Both the position numbers and the translations under genes were made by a program. Below the pieces are notes generated by a model. That model did not search any database, had not been told where the DNA came from, and worked only from the letters and a program-made list of their open reading frames with translations. Shown one piece after another: positions 22,701 through 34,219 of a stretch of 64,000 bases of DNA. Every line of letters begins with the position of its first letter. Position 1 is the stretch's first letter. Source of the stretch: Polytrichum commune (lineage: Eukaryota; Streptophyta; Polytrichopsida; Polytrichales; Polytrichaceae); contig OX485805.1 of assembly GCA_950295325.1 (NCBI GenBank), forward strand, positions 52,600,758-52,664,757. The letters are read 5' to 3'.

Positions 22701-25700
22701 GAATTACTATCAAATGCAGCTCTTTGAAGAGCGTCTTGGATCTGCATTTTCCAACTATGGAGTATCAGCTAGACAATCAAACGATACAAATGAGCAGGCT
22801 CATGGAAGCCTGAGTTAATTGACAAATCTGTCTTAAAAATAACTCCCAAGATCGCTACAACATGCTTCTTCAGAAGCATTCTACCCAACCACTATTCTAG
22901 TCTTAGATGTGGCTCTCAAGAAGATAAGGACTTTGCACCTTAGTCTTAGCTGACATAGGGCACCAGCCTTCAGCAACAAGGCACTTGCGAGTCACATCAA
23001 TGCTCAGTTGATTGAGGGTGTGATAGACCGCCTTCTCTCTCCTCACCTGTATCAGATTGAATATAAAAATCTTGTAGATCAGAATAGCATTTACCACAAT
23101 TGCTTTGTGCTTCAACAACAAGACCCAAGCTCTAAATTGAAAAAGAGAAAACTAAGCTATACCTGAACTTATGGAATAACAATTACTCATCATAATGTGT
23201 CATAGAAGCTTACCATGACAGTCCATTGCTCAAGGTTGTACCCAATATTGTTGAAAACATTGTCCCTATGGTGAATACCAGCATCCAATGTAGTTTGAAG
23301 CTCTTGTAGCCTTCCTTCCACCTGTGAAGAATAACTAAATTAAAGATGAAAATTAAATCAACTGTAGGTAAGACTAGCACTCAACAACACACCAGCCATC
23401 CAAACATGTATGTTGTCATGCACCTTCTATGGGTCAGGCTATTGTATAGAAACAGCATAGCATTTAGTACCTCAGATTTCATCTGCCACTGCCTGTTAAG
23501 ATCCTCAGGGAAAGGGTAGCGGTTTGCTCCAAAAGCCTCACAGATCTTTGTAATTTTGGTGCGTGCACGATCTCCAGAAAAAAAGACAATAAACACAATT
23601 TTTTCCACCTGTTTCAAGTCCCAAGCTACATAAGTTCCAGTCTACAGGAACACTGTGATACATCTCATGTGGTACATTAAAGGAACTTTAATCAACTCTT
23701 TGTCACAGTTCCCTGCATTGGATAAATATACTGACCTTTTCACCACTGGTTGGGTCAATAACAGGATCCTCAACTGAAGCTTGTCTGAAAAACATATTAC
23801 CACGTGTGGCCCGGAAAAGAATACGCTCAAAGGATAAAGCTTTTGCTTTGGGAACAACACCTGTAATAAAACCCAACCTGCCTTGCTTTGTAGGCTCGGT
23901 CTGCATCTCCTGTGATGAACACTCCCCTTAGGCCCAGCAATATTGAAAGAGTTATACACTCAGAACACATTACTAAAAAGCAAAAACACTTGAAGAAAGG
24001 GACTAACTCAAACAGTGAGAGAAGCATACTGCACCTGCTCTTGAAGTAGTGGGCGATCAATGGCTTCTTCAATTGCAGACCCATTTTCAGTGTCCACCCT
24101 TTGCTGCTGTACAGTTGTGGCTGCATTCCTAGCTGAACCAAAAAAAGCACCAGCCTGTCCAAAAGATCACAAGAATCAGGTGGCTTCACCACCAAAATGC
24201 TCAGGTGATAACAAGAATTCGCATTTACAGACAATGAACACCAATCAACTTACTTTTAGCCTTTAAACAATCAACTATACAGAACCAGATGGCACAAACC
24301 TTCAAGACTTACTGCTCTCGATGCTTAACTGTCTTACCTTATGTAGAACAAGCTGAAGTTCTGTGAGTTCACTGTGGGTACGCTGAAGCTTATCCGTGTT
24401 AGCATTAATTTCTAGTAACTCTGCTTCCAAATCCCCTAGCTTTGCCTCCAGTTCATCTAAATCAATATCTTTCTCTATCATAGGCCTGTAAGCAGAAGTC
24501 TGGCCGGCTTTTGCGATCTGATCATGAAAGTATCTTAGCTTCCTCGCCATTTCACCACAGCGCTTAACCTGCAAGAGTTGCTCATGTGAGCTTGATGATA
24601 TTAACTGAGGGCACATGTAACCACGTACTACTGCCACAACGAGAACAACCTGAGAGACCTAAAATCCTTCGTAAGAGTACACAAACTCTTTCATTAGCAG
24701 TTGAGTTCAATATTTACCTGATTAGCGTAAGTTCTCTGGAAAGGGCTCTTCTCAGGATTTAGCTGCAAACACCAATAAAAACCAATAAAAATCCCACTCC
24801 AACTCAGTCTGAAGGCTAGATAACAAAACATGTATGTGCTTGTAGTTGATCCACCCTCATCCTTCCCTCCATAAAACCCTAAACTGTCCTGATGAACCTT
24901 TGACTGACTTGAGACATATAGAAAGAAAATGGGCATTCCAGAATCTGGGCCATCAATCGGGACACTCCCACCTGGTATGCACAAAGAAGACATCAACATC
25001 ACTTCCAAATTCTAAAAACAATGTCACATTCAATCAATATAAACAAGATTCATGACATTTTGCAGAAGTCAGGAAACCAAGTTCAACCTCCTCACATGAA
25101 ATTCAGGCTTAAAAACCTAAGTTCAGATACTTTTACTGTGACAAACCAGAAGCTGTCCAAGCCCCCGCCCAGGTTGGGGGTTGCAAATCTCTCGGCTTCA
25201 AGAGTCCGTTTACCTAGTCTCGCCATCCATGAGATGCAATGCAAGTTCCCATATAACAAGAAGCTTCTGCAGAATCGAGTGAGGACCAGGGAAGCCCATG
25301 ATATATTTGATTTGCACAGGTCCCAGTAAATGACCTAGAGTGAGATTACGGTCAAAAAAATCCCTCATCTTCTCAGAGTGATTCCACCGATATGCATGGC
25401 CATGGCAGAAATTAACTGTATGGCACTCAAAAACATCGATACTTTCTTCCAGTCTAGGGTGTACATGTAATCCTCTCATATTTAGTACGAGACTCGTAAT
25501 TGACTATCTAGCGAGAACCTTTGCTACGACGAGCACGACTACAAAGCTTCTTAATTGCAGATTAACCACGAGATCACAATAGCTGCTCCTGAAAATCGCC
25601 AGTTTAACCTGATGCCGTGAAATCTCCATATCCCCGACGAACCATTGACTTTATCTGAACCTTACGAAAATTGGCCTAACAGGATCTCTTGTTAACTTTC

Positions 25701-25980
25701 GTCACTGAGATGGTGCACTCTACGTATACTATTGTTGCTCCCAGATTTTTTTTTCACTGATCTAGGATGTCCAGTACCGTTACCCTGCAAATGCACATTT
25801 CTCTTCTTAAATAAATGGGTCCGAGTAAGGTGAAGGAGAAGGAAACTAACTCACATCTTTGAACTGAAGGAGCCCTAGCTCCGCAAGATAGGTAACAGTG
25901 TCGTGCGCAGATTCAGCCGGTATGATAAGCTGCACGAGCGACATCTCCTCCGACCGGAAGAGATCCATCGCCACCACCAT
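19721..25980 (-). CDS. VHA-a: V-type proton ATPase subunit a (V0 sector), 17 exons
   Basis: Subunit a forms, with the c-ring, the proton path of the vacuolar/endomembrane H+-ATPase. Exons from the ATG at 25980: 25855-25980, 24718-24762, 24338-24568, 24035-24154, 23736-23909, 23471-23608, 23214-23321, 22939-23046, 22593-22741, 22309-22462, 21961-22136, 21599-21808, 21151-21334, 20938-21021, 20516-20736, 20271-20330, 19721-19928. All have GT-AG ends and phases that join, giving 831 residues, the usual size. The N-terminal half is cytosolic ([32 protein letters not shown]; a coiled coil near residues 85-130). The C-terminal half has the membrane segments, with [16 protein letters not shown] holding the essential Arg (about residue 738). 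It ends SLSEEDDM. No disabling change seen. It is read convergently with its left neighbour. Confidence 0.97.
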
Positions 25981-26480
25981 CTTCACCTAACAGCCTTGTG
26001 GCAGTCAAGAATGTCAAATATCCTCACAGTACCCTCCTCGGGTCCACGGAGGGCACCTCCGACCACAACGGTTCGTTCCAATTCCGAAACCCTGATGCTG
26101 TATACACCAAATCTAGCTAGCAAAGCTTGCGGGGCGAGCAAGCGAACGGGGCTAACAGGCGCCTCTCGGCACCGTTGTGGACGAGACTTGGCTTGAAAGA
26201 GCGGCACCGGGAAGGGGATCAGGGCAGCGATAGCCCCGAGCGCGGAGCGGAGCAACGGAGACAGAGAATTGACGGTGCGAGGGCGGCCATGGAGACCCTA
26301 GAGACACAAGAGAGAGAGACACGCGGATCTATGGCGAAGGGGGCACCAGGCCAAGGGGAGAGAGACGAGCCGGGCCGGGTCCCGAGAAACCGGTTGTCAC
26401 ATTGGGGACGGGCCGGGACCGACCCGCCAGCCAGCGCTATCACTCCTAATACGAGCAGCTTCGCCGAAAAATAATTGCTT
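25981..26480 (-). promoter_or_regulatory. Probable 5' UTR and promoter region of the V-ATPase a gene
   Basis: About 500 bp upstream of the ATG at 25980 is GC- and CpG-rich compared with the AT-rich DNA beyond 26480, as is common for the 5' ends of housekeeping genes. Open frames on both strands here follow from composition. No TATA box could be assigned with confidence. Confidence 0.4.
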
Positions 26481-26894
26481 CGGGGTGCGCTAAGACAATT
26501 TTGAATTTTCTTATTTAATAAACTTAAATGTTTTAATAAGATTTACAGTTTTACAATAGTATAAATTTATTTTCCCAATAAATTATTCAGATCCATAACA
26601 TCTTTTTGTGGGACTGATAGTATTTCACAAAACATTTCCCATATTCAATCCGAATGTGGGAATATCTCGTGGAATATTCTTAGTCCCACATAACATTGTT
26701 ATGAACCTGAACAATGTTATGTTTTTAAAGTGAATTGAAAATATGTCTAAAGGTCCAACTGCACCACCTGGTTACAAGAATTAGCTAACCAAAAATGCTA
26801 GTAAACTAAAATCATGGTCAAATTGCTTGCACCACCTACTAGATAGGAGAGCTAGCTAACAATATGAGTTAGTGAGGATCGACTAACTCATGTG

Positions 26895-27270
26895 CTACAC
26901 TAAATATGATATTTTGTGTCATATGGTATTTAATGTCACTATAATATTTTTTATGACACTTCTTATAAATAAGTGAATAAATACGGTCATTGATGATGGA
27001 TGAGTTCATCCATTGGCCAAAACCCTACCTTCTCTTGTCAGCCAACTTGTGATGAAATATTGTCATGGATGATTGAAATTTGGATGAAAAATCACTTGGT
27101 AAGTGACTGCAATTGCAACATTGTAAAGCTATAATCCCCCAAACTTTTTACAAGGAATGACAAATAATGTTGGGTTAGCATTTAGTGTTGGTGACACTAC
27201 GCCACGGGTTACAATTAGTGTTGAGCAAGACAATTAGAATTGGTGGTACTATATATCATATTTAGTGTAG
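26895..27270. mobile_element. 376-bp MITE related to the one at 9911
   Basis: The left end CTACACTAAATATGATAT (26895) is mirrored by ATATCATATTTAGTGTAG at 27253-27270. The interior is AT-rich and non-coding. No target-site duplication is evident, so the exact ends are uncertain. Confidence 0.65.
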
Positions 27271-27915
27271 CTATTCAATCTCACACCCGCCCTCTGCTTA
27301 CAATTAACCAAAAGGTTGACCAAGTTAATGAAGGAGTTAAGGTTGACTAGCCAAAGTATCATACAAGTTGCCCAAGTTTTGAGCATGACACTAATTTTGA
27401 ACATTATTATTTTGTAGCCCACATCATTTTTGTTTTGTAGTAACTAATATGAAAATGAATATTATCAAACCTTATTAAATAATACCATTTTCTTGAATCT
27501 AAACTTTGATCTTGATTTTATCATGTTGTATTGTCCAAAAAGTAATCTAACATTCGTGCTAATTAGGACATAATTAAAAAGAATGTGGTGCACATCATAA
27601 TGAAACATAGAAGATATGGGGAGAATGAGGGGTAGGCATTCAAGACACATTTGGGGTAATCATTGGTGAAAAGTTAGTTATTGTCATGGTATGAATGGGT
27701 TGAGATTTCTTTTCAAAATTATGGTCAAAAAAAGTTAGTTGACTTCCAATTTGACAACTTTTATTTAAACCTAAATCTCAACTAGGTGGTGCAGGTGTGA
27801 GATTAATTAGCTCTTGTATAGGTCAACTACCTCATGTGTAGTGAAATATATATTACATTATGACATCTAATGTAGAACGTTGGAATAACTGTGATGATAG
27901 TTTTGTGTTTTAGTA
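27271..27915. other. AT-rich intergenic DNA before the LINE
   Basis: No gene seen. The phrase GGTGGTGCA..GAGATTAATTAGCTC near 27785 resembles, in part, sequence near 26770-26870 that lies before the MITE, hinting at a shared older repeat. Confidence 0.45.
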
Positions 27916-27928
27916 TGCAAGGGGAGAT
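27916..27928. repeat. 13-bp target-site duplication of the full-length LINE (left); partner 40647-40659
   Basis: TGCAAGGGGAGAT occurs exactly at 27916-27928 and at 40647-40659, bracketing the element. It fixes both ends of the insertion. Confidence 0.93.
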
Positions 27929-28208
27929 GGAGAACAAAGAAGAGGCACGAGGGATTCAAGAAATGCGGCTTTATTCTGGATTTGGACACTGTTAAGTTTT
28001 ACATGGAGCGCAACTCCTCACCCCCACCTCTACCAGCACATCTCCTGCCCTACCAGCCCCTCCCACTGCATTCAACTACCAGATCTACATCCCCTGCACC
28101 CCTCCCCTAGAGGGAACAACATCGAGCAGAAGTGGAGCAGCAGCCGATGCAGCAGCAGCAGATCTCCACCGACGGCATCCCACGCGGCGACCTCCCAACT
28201 AACAAAAA

Positions 28209-30683
28209 ATGGCCTCCGACGTCGCCCACCTTCAACACACCCGGCCCAGCAGATGCAGCAGCAAGGCAGTCGCAGCAGCAACGAACCTGCAGATCAAATC
28301 CGGCCCTCCTCGCTCCCCACCAACACCGCCCCAGAAAGCACCATCCACACCTCCAGCACCGTCCCCCGCCAAGCAACCAGGTACCACAAACCTCCTTACA
28401 ACACCCCAATGTATCACTCCATCTTACACCCCCCCCACCCCGACTCAAAACCACACAACACTCACACAAATCCATCACACACAGATCCACACAAAAAACA
28501 CCTCACACACAAACACCACACACAACTCACTCAGGAGACTCCAACAACAGCTTACCTCGAAAAAAGTCGAGCATCCTCGCGAACCCTCTCAACGCCACCT
28601 CAGAAGCCACTCCGCAACACACCCTAACCGGCAGCCGCAGCAGCAAGACGTCCGCAGCAACAACATCGTCGCCAACCAAGCCCAGCCCTCCTCACCCTCC
28701 ACTAACACAGCGTCAACAAGCGCCACTCACATATCCAGCAACACCCTCCGCAACTCACACAGAAGCCCCCTAACAGCACAATATACACAGCAGCCGAAAG
28801 GGCAAGACGTCCGAAGCCGCAACGCCACCAAAGCTCAGACCTGGCCCTCCCCGCATCCCACCAACACAGCCACGACAACCACCACCCACACAGCACATCC
28901 CCCTACTCTGGCCTATGAATACACACAACTCACACACATTCACCACCCTCAGCTACATCCAAGACGCATCTCACACACAACTACCATACAATTGCCAATA
29001 AGAATACTAAACCAACAGCTTACCTCGGAAAAGACCGAATACCCTCAAGTACCCAGTCGCCCACTCAATGACGCTAAGTACATAATCCACACTCTCACGA
29101 CCACACACAAGCACCCTTCCATACACAACTCCACACACAACAGGTACACATACACCAATCCTCCCACAGGACAACCAAACTCACCCACTGGAACCACAAA
29201 CGTGCCTACTAATCCCCGAACCCCAGTAAAATCTCCCAGATTGCCCACCTCTTCGCAAACACTCATAGACCGAATAAATTACCTACACACCCACCACACA
29301 ATTAAACCCAAACACACACACACACCAATCACATCAAGACAACACAGTCCATGCCCAATTCCTAAGACATACCTACCCCCTCACACCCCCAAAATAAGCC
29401 CGAAACAAGTCATTGACACACACCCCAGGATAAACGACACTTACACCCAACATGACACACACACACGCTCCACCAAATACAACAAATCCACACCAGACAC
29501 CATACAAACCAGGTCACGACCTCTCAAAACAGTGCCCACCGAACACAAAGACAAGACCCCACACCGCAGCACACCCCATAAACAAACCCCACAACTCACA
29601 CTCGCCCAATCTAAGCCCATACACACCCAATCTAAGCCCACACACAAATCCCACTCCCACCCATACCACCCCCAAACAACAAAACGCCATACCTGGCTAC
29701 ACCCACCTACATTGGCAGCCAACAACGGAAAACACACACCAAAAGCCCACAATAGCCCCCACACCCATCTACTTAACAAACCCAGCAAAGAGACATCCCC
29801 ACACCTCACAACACTCTCATTCCAATCCAGCTACCAGCATCCCACCCTCAATCCTCCTACTCCATCCCCCTTCTCCCGCAAGTCATCGCTCCAAAACACT
29901 CATCTCTCACCTCGTACACTCTTCTCCTCCCACCATAGACATCAGCATCTCCCTCCCACCTCTTTCACCTCTACCATCCCCCTTTCAACCTCACATACCC
30001 CACTCGCACAGGCTCCACTCCACACCTTACCCCTCTCTCGCACATTCCCTCTCCCTCACTGTAGACACAAATTCTCCACTTCTACTCAGACCATCACACC
30101 CGCCGTAGCTCACAATTCACCTCCACAGGAAGCCTCTGCTCCCTCCTATAGCACACTACCCCTCCTCCGTCTCTCTTCCACATACTGCGACCACCTGCCC
30201 ACCGGCATCTGCCCCGAACATAGCATCGACCACACAACAACGACCCACGACGAACAGCTCCACCCGGCACCGACTCACTCCGAAGGCTCCAACACCGAAC
30301 GCGCTGGCCAGGCAGTCTCCCCAACGACGCCCCCACAAATCCGACCCACTGCAGCAACACCGACGCGGACCTGCACAACACCAACACAACTGCTAAGTCG
30401 ACAGATACACCAACACTACCCCCGGAGCAGCAAGACCACAACAATCGACCCCCAACACCGAAACCACCAACCCAGGCCGCCACACGAGACTCTACCACAA
30501 GCAATTCAGCAACCAGCAACACCATCACGACAGCATCCACAATCAAGGACCCACTACATCAACACCCACAACAATCCCAGCTCCAGACATCACACTGACA
30601 CGCTCCCACCCCACCCAACACCGGCTCACAATCAACACCGCAACATCCCTGCTAAAGAAGGTAACCCCGGCTCCAATACCTGA
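28209..30683 (+). CDS. 824-codon low-complexity open frame upstream of ORF1 (possible ORF0)
   Basis: A single plus-strand frame stays open for 824 codons and stops 5 bases before the ORF1 ATG. The protein would be rich in Pro, Thr, His, Ser and Gln with few hydrophobic residues, no recognisable domain and no membrane segment. The strand is A/C-rich, which lowers stop frequency, and the other two plus frames also hold 120-220-codon open runs. A rough estimate from the composition still gives about one stop per 50 codons, so this length looks more than accidental. It could be a disordered nucleic-acid-binding or Gag-like product, or a translated leader. I cannot confirm that it is expressed. 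Confidence 0.45.
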   Translation: MASDVAHLQHTRPSRCSSKAVAAATNLQIKSGPPRSPPTPPQKAPSTPPAPSPAKQPGTTNLLTTPQCITPSYTPPTPTQNHTTLTQIHHTQIHTKNTSHTNTTHNSLRRLQQQLTSKKVEHPREPSQRHLRSHSATHPNRQPQQQDVRSNNIVANQAQPSSPSTNTASTSATHISSNTLRNSHRSPLTAQYTQQPKGQDVRSRNATKAQTWPSPHPTNTATTTTTHTAHPPTLAYEYTQLTHIHHPQLHPRRISHTTTIQLPIRILNQQLTSEKTEYPQVPSRPLNDAKYIIHTLTTTHKHPSIHNSTHNRYTYTNPPTGQPNSPTGTTNVPTNPRTPVKSPRLPTSSQTLIDRINYLHTHHTIKPKHTHTPITSRQHSPCPIPKTYLPPHTPKISPKQVIDTHPRINDTYTQHDTHTRSTKYNKSTPDTIQTRSRPLKTVPTEHKDKTPHRSTPHKQTPQLTLAQSKPIHTQSKPTHKSHSHPYHPQTTKRHTWLHPPTLAANNGKHTPKAHNSPHTHLLNKPSKETSPHLTTLSFQSSYQHPTLNPPTPSPFSRKSSLQNTHLSPRTLFSSHHRHQHLPPTSFTSTIPLSTSHTPLAQAPLHTLPLSRTFPLPHCRHKFSTSTQTITPAVAHNSPPQEASAPSYSTLPLLRLSSTYCDHLPTGICPEHSIDHTTTTHDEQLHPAPTHSEGSNTERAGQAVSPTTPPQIRPTAATPTRTCTTPTQLLSRQIHQHYPRSSKTTTIDPQHRNHQPRPPHETLPQAIQQPATPSRQHPQSRTHYINTHNNPSSRHHTDTLPPHPTPAHNQHRNIPAKEGNPGSNT

Positions 30684-30688
30684 TTTCC

Positions 30689-32815
30689 ATGGAACACACT
30701 AATCAGTCTTCAGGTACCAAACAGGCGGCTACACTCAACGCCCAGCACAACGATTTCCGCCAGCAAGTCGTCTCACAGCCGCCAATCCCCAACACGTCCC
30801 AGCTTTCGAATCACGCCCCGCACCCACATCAACATCATGAATGCGACGCCGAGGAAGACCTTGACATGGACGCACAACTCGAAGATGTGTCCCCAGAACG
30901 AGGTGGGAGTTCGCTCCAATTGACATACGACCGCTCCTCACACCAAGCCGCACATGCACTACCCAACAACTCCTCACTCCACATCGAAAGTACGCCCCCA
31001 ACACTCCAATACCGCAACCCCCGAATTGAAGATGTCTCGGAGAGCCAATCCACCAAAAGAAGGAAGGCCGACGACTACACCGCCACCTCCGCGCCCGACA
31101 TCTCGCACAAACCCACACCAACACCGCCAAGTTCGAGAGCAAAGAGGATGGCCACCCTAAGCATCGACATGACCGGGCACATGTGGCTCGGGTTTCAAAT
31201 GCATGAGACACTAGCCATATTACGTGGAAAGAAAGAGTTGAAGGAGAAGCGCACCGACGAAGAGTTTGCCAACATTGGCACACCCGCCAATGAGATACAA
31301 GAATTCCGCTCACTACGAAGAGCATTCCCAAGAACCAAGCAATTCCTATACCCCAACGAACGTCCGGATGCGGTTACCGGGCAACATCTACACTTCACCC
31401 AAATCCCTATGTACGAGAAGATATCACAAGACACGGGCCTCACCGAGGGATTCCATGTTACCATCCGTTTTGACGGAGAATACAAGAAGCTCAACCGGAA
31501 GGAAGTCAAAACCGCATGCATGGAACGACTCCGGCTCATGAATATGCCATTAGGTACCACCTACTCGAACCCGATCGACATCGGCATCAACACGGTGACA
31601 AGGAATTGGAGCGGATTTGTTAAAATTCACCTTCAATTCCCAATGAGAGATGGACTAGCACTACTCCGTGGAGAGAGAGCCTTCGTCATGACAATGGGAG
31701 ACGGAGAAAGGCTCATTGGAAAAGTGGAAAAAGGCTTTGAACTCATCACCAAGGCAAAGAACATGAGGTTACACCTTAAGGGTGAAGCTCTCCGCAACCA
31801 CACGGCATTGGACATACTCCGAAACCTCATGAAGGATTTCTACTACGACGGGCGCGAAGTGGAAATCCTTTCCCTCACCAAGTCGGAATCGGAGAGGGAT
31901 TTCGCCTTCATCACCCTCACTACCGAGGAAGCAAGAAATGACATCCTCACCAACGGGCTCACTTTTCACGCCGAAAAGCTTAAGGTGAGCATCACAAAGG
32001 ACAAAACCATGAGCAACCCTTCGGAGTTAAGAATTAGTACCACCCTTGTGGCTATTAACTTACCTCAACGCGAGTCTCAATCGGCGATCACCAACACTCT
32101 CAAGAAGCTATTTGGAGAGGAGAACATCACCGGCGTCACCTTCGGACACAAGACCAACCTCGATGATGATAGACAAGCCGGTTGGTGCCACGTCCAATGT
32201 CTTAATGCGGCGGTTTACACGGAGTGGCTACATAAGTCCGCATACATCCTCGGAAGGCGAGTAGACTTCGTGCCACACAAAGGGAGTATAGACGGCACCG
32301 CACCGCACCAAACCGCCATCCGACTCGCACAAGCCCCCGTACGCGAGGTCATAGCTCAAAAAGCCCAAGCAATGCACAACACCGCCGCATCCGCCCCACT
32401 AGTCTCGGAGAAACTCTTCACCAAAGCGATGAAGAAACTTGCCGAGACAATGGACGACAAACTCACCACGCTCATACACAACATCAACCTCAATACGGAT
32501 TTACGCATAGAGGATTCCACGGACACCCTCAAGTCCCATGCAACCAACATACACAACATAATGAGTGCCATGGCCATGGAGTTTCAACAATCGAACAATT
32601 GCATGCACAACATAATGCAAACCTTGGCCGCCACTTCACCGGACCCCCCACACACCAACATGGCAAGACTCCCATCCGCTCCAAGCACTTCCCTCACCAA
32701 CACACACGCGGGCGACATCAACATACCACAACAAGCTCCACCGGGTTTCCATAGTGCTCACTTTAGGAACTCCCCAACAAGTCTCCACAAAGGCCAATAC
32801 CCTCCTCATGAATAG
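30689..32815 (+). CDS. LINE ORF1 protein, intact, 708 residues
   Basis: In LINEs the ORF1 product binds the element RNA to form the particle. This ORF starts at an ATG in the context CCATGG. The first ~150 residues are polar and low-complexity, with a basic patch STKRRKADDY that may be a nuclear signal. The middle is folded: residues about 250-350 (FHVTIRFDGEYKKLNRKE... FVKIHLQFPMRDG) and about 450-540 (LVAINLPQRESQSAI... GWCHVQCL... LGRRVDFV) have the beta-alpha-beta pattern of RRM-like folds. A helical region follows (KLFTKAMKKLAETMDDKL), possibly a coiled coil, then a Pro/Ser-rich tail. No CCHC knuckle seen. Base composition is far more balanced than in the flanking parts of the element. 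The RRM call is by pattern only. Confidence 0.8.
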   Translation: MEHTNQSSGTKQAATLNAQHNDFRQQVVSQPPIPNTSQLSNHAPHPHQHHECDAEEDLDMDAQLEDVSPERGGSSLQLTYDRSSHQAAHALPNNSSLHIESTPPTLQYRNPRIEDVSESQSTKRRKADDYTATSAPDISHKPTPTPPSSRAKRMATLSIDMTGHMWLGFQMHETLAILRGKKELKEKRTDEEFANIGTPANEIQEFRSLRRAFPRTKQFLYPNERPDAVTGQHLHFTQIPMYEKISQDTGLTEGFHVTIRFDGEYKKLNRKEVKTACMERLRLMNMPLGTTYSNPIDIGINTVTRNWSGFVKIHLQFPMRDGLALLRGERAFVMTMGDGERLIGKVEKGFELITKAKNMRLHLKGEALRNHTALDILRNLMKDFYYDGREVEILSLTKSESERDFAFITLTTEEARNDILTNGLTFHAEKLKVSITKDKTMSNPSELRISTTLVAINLPQRESQSAITNTLKKLFGEENITGVTFGHKTNLDDDRQAGWCHVQCLNAAVYTEWLHKSAYILGRRVDFVPHKGSIDGTAPHQTAIRLAQAPVREVIAQKAQAMHNTAASAPLVSEKLFTKAMKKLAETMDDKLTTLIHNINLNTDLRIEDSTDTLKSHATNIHNIMSAMAMEFQQSNNCMHNIMQTLAATSPDPPHTNMARLPSAPSTSLTNTHAGDINIPQQAPPGFHSAHFRNSPTSLHKGQYPPHE

Positions 32816-33563
32816 AATAGCCATAGCATATACATGGACGATACTCACACACATACTTTGTATTACTTATTTTTATATTATAAATAATAAACATGCACTT
32901 TTCACCCAATAAAACTACCACACTTGCTCCATACACCAACATTATTAGGCCCAACCAAAAATCAAAAAGATACTTCCTAAACACCAAAATACACAAAGAC
33001 CCATATACTCAACACCATAAGATAGCACATCACAAAATCACAACAAACACCACACAAACACACAACACAAATAAAACACCCCACCTCACCCCACCCCAAA
33101 CCCACACGCTAGTGAATATCCTCATTCTTTTGATAACATACGCCCACCAATATAACCCAACACTACACAAATCAACATTATCTCTAACACACCAAGACCT
33201 CCCACAATACACACTCCCAACGAATGCAACACCATACACAAAACACCCCCAAAACCACACACATTTAACCCCCCCCCTAATACCCCAAGACACCAAGCTC
33301 CTACACCACACTTCTACACCAACTTCCACCTCATACACAAAACATACTTACATACCCCAAGTCAAACTAGCCACAAAAGAGGTACCTCGCATACATATAC
33401 CACATATAAGCACACCCACAACGCATATACTATCTACCACAATACACCCCCACTAATCGCCCCAATCAACACGTTAACCCACATTGGCAACATATATTAC
33501 ATAACACACACATACCAAAAAACTCCAAAACTTAAAAACATACAATACTACACCTGGAACAAC

Positions 33564-33611
33564 TCCACACTCATCCTTCAACATGGAGACATTGAACTAA
33601 ATCCAGGTCCG
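33564..33611 (+). other. 2A-type ribosome-skipping motif at the front of LINE ORF2
   Basis: In the ORF2 frame the sequence reads STLILQHGDIELNPGP; the core DIELNPGP is at 33588-33611. It matches the 2A consensus D-(V/I)-E-x-N-P-G-P, with skipping expected between Gly (33606-33608) and Pro (33609-33611). Known 2A motifs in LINEs of trypanosomes and several animals sit, as here, upstream of the APE domain. Function in this plant is inferred. Confidence 0.9.
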
Positions 33612-34219
33612 CTATCAACCATCCTCAACAATCTCCCCCAAGCATACACACTCAGACAAAAACATTATTTCATACCAAACACACTATCGCTCAAACCTAA
33701 ATACACACACCTAGGACAAATATTCGAACCCTACATAAACCCAAGCACACTCAACCCCCCACCACAAAACCTACCACATCTACAACAACACCTCTCACTA
33801 CTCTCACAATATCCCACACAACACCACATATATGCACTAATCATAGCCTATAGTCCCATACCTCAAACATGCAACCAACAAATGACCCAAAATTTAGACC
33901 CAAGATACCTAACCATACTAAGAAGACTCCGCTCCCTCCCAGAAATAGCACCAACAAACACCATAACACAAGCCTACCCCAATATTAACGATAACACAAG
34001 TACACATGCATACTCCCACATTAATAACAGCATTGCTAGAGGCAAAGAAACAAACCTACATGACATAAAAACGAAACTACCTTACATACCCCGGAAAATT
34101 CTCGAAGAACTCACCAAGTGCACCCAACCAATACGGGGATACCACCCACACACCCAAACCACCAACACCAACCACACACCACAAACTAATACGACTCCAC
34201 ACGACCAACAAATAACGAC

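Noticed and set aside
28107-33456. Long minus-strand open frames rich in Cys, Trp, Gly and Val (e.g. 28107-28490, 30094-30546, 30735-31331)
   Set aside because: They are complements of the A/C-rich LINE coding strand; composition explains them and none shows family features.
33564-33611. The 2A motif as a sign of an integrated RNA virus
   Set aside because: The frame continues directly into an APE endonuclease and LINE RT, and no viral capsid or polymerase motifs are present; it belongs to the LINE.
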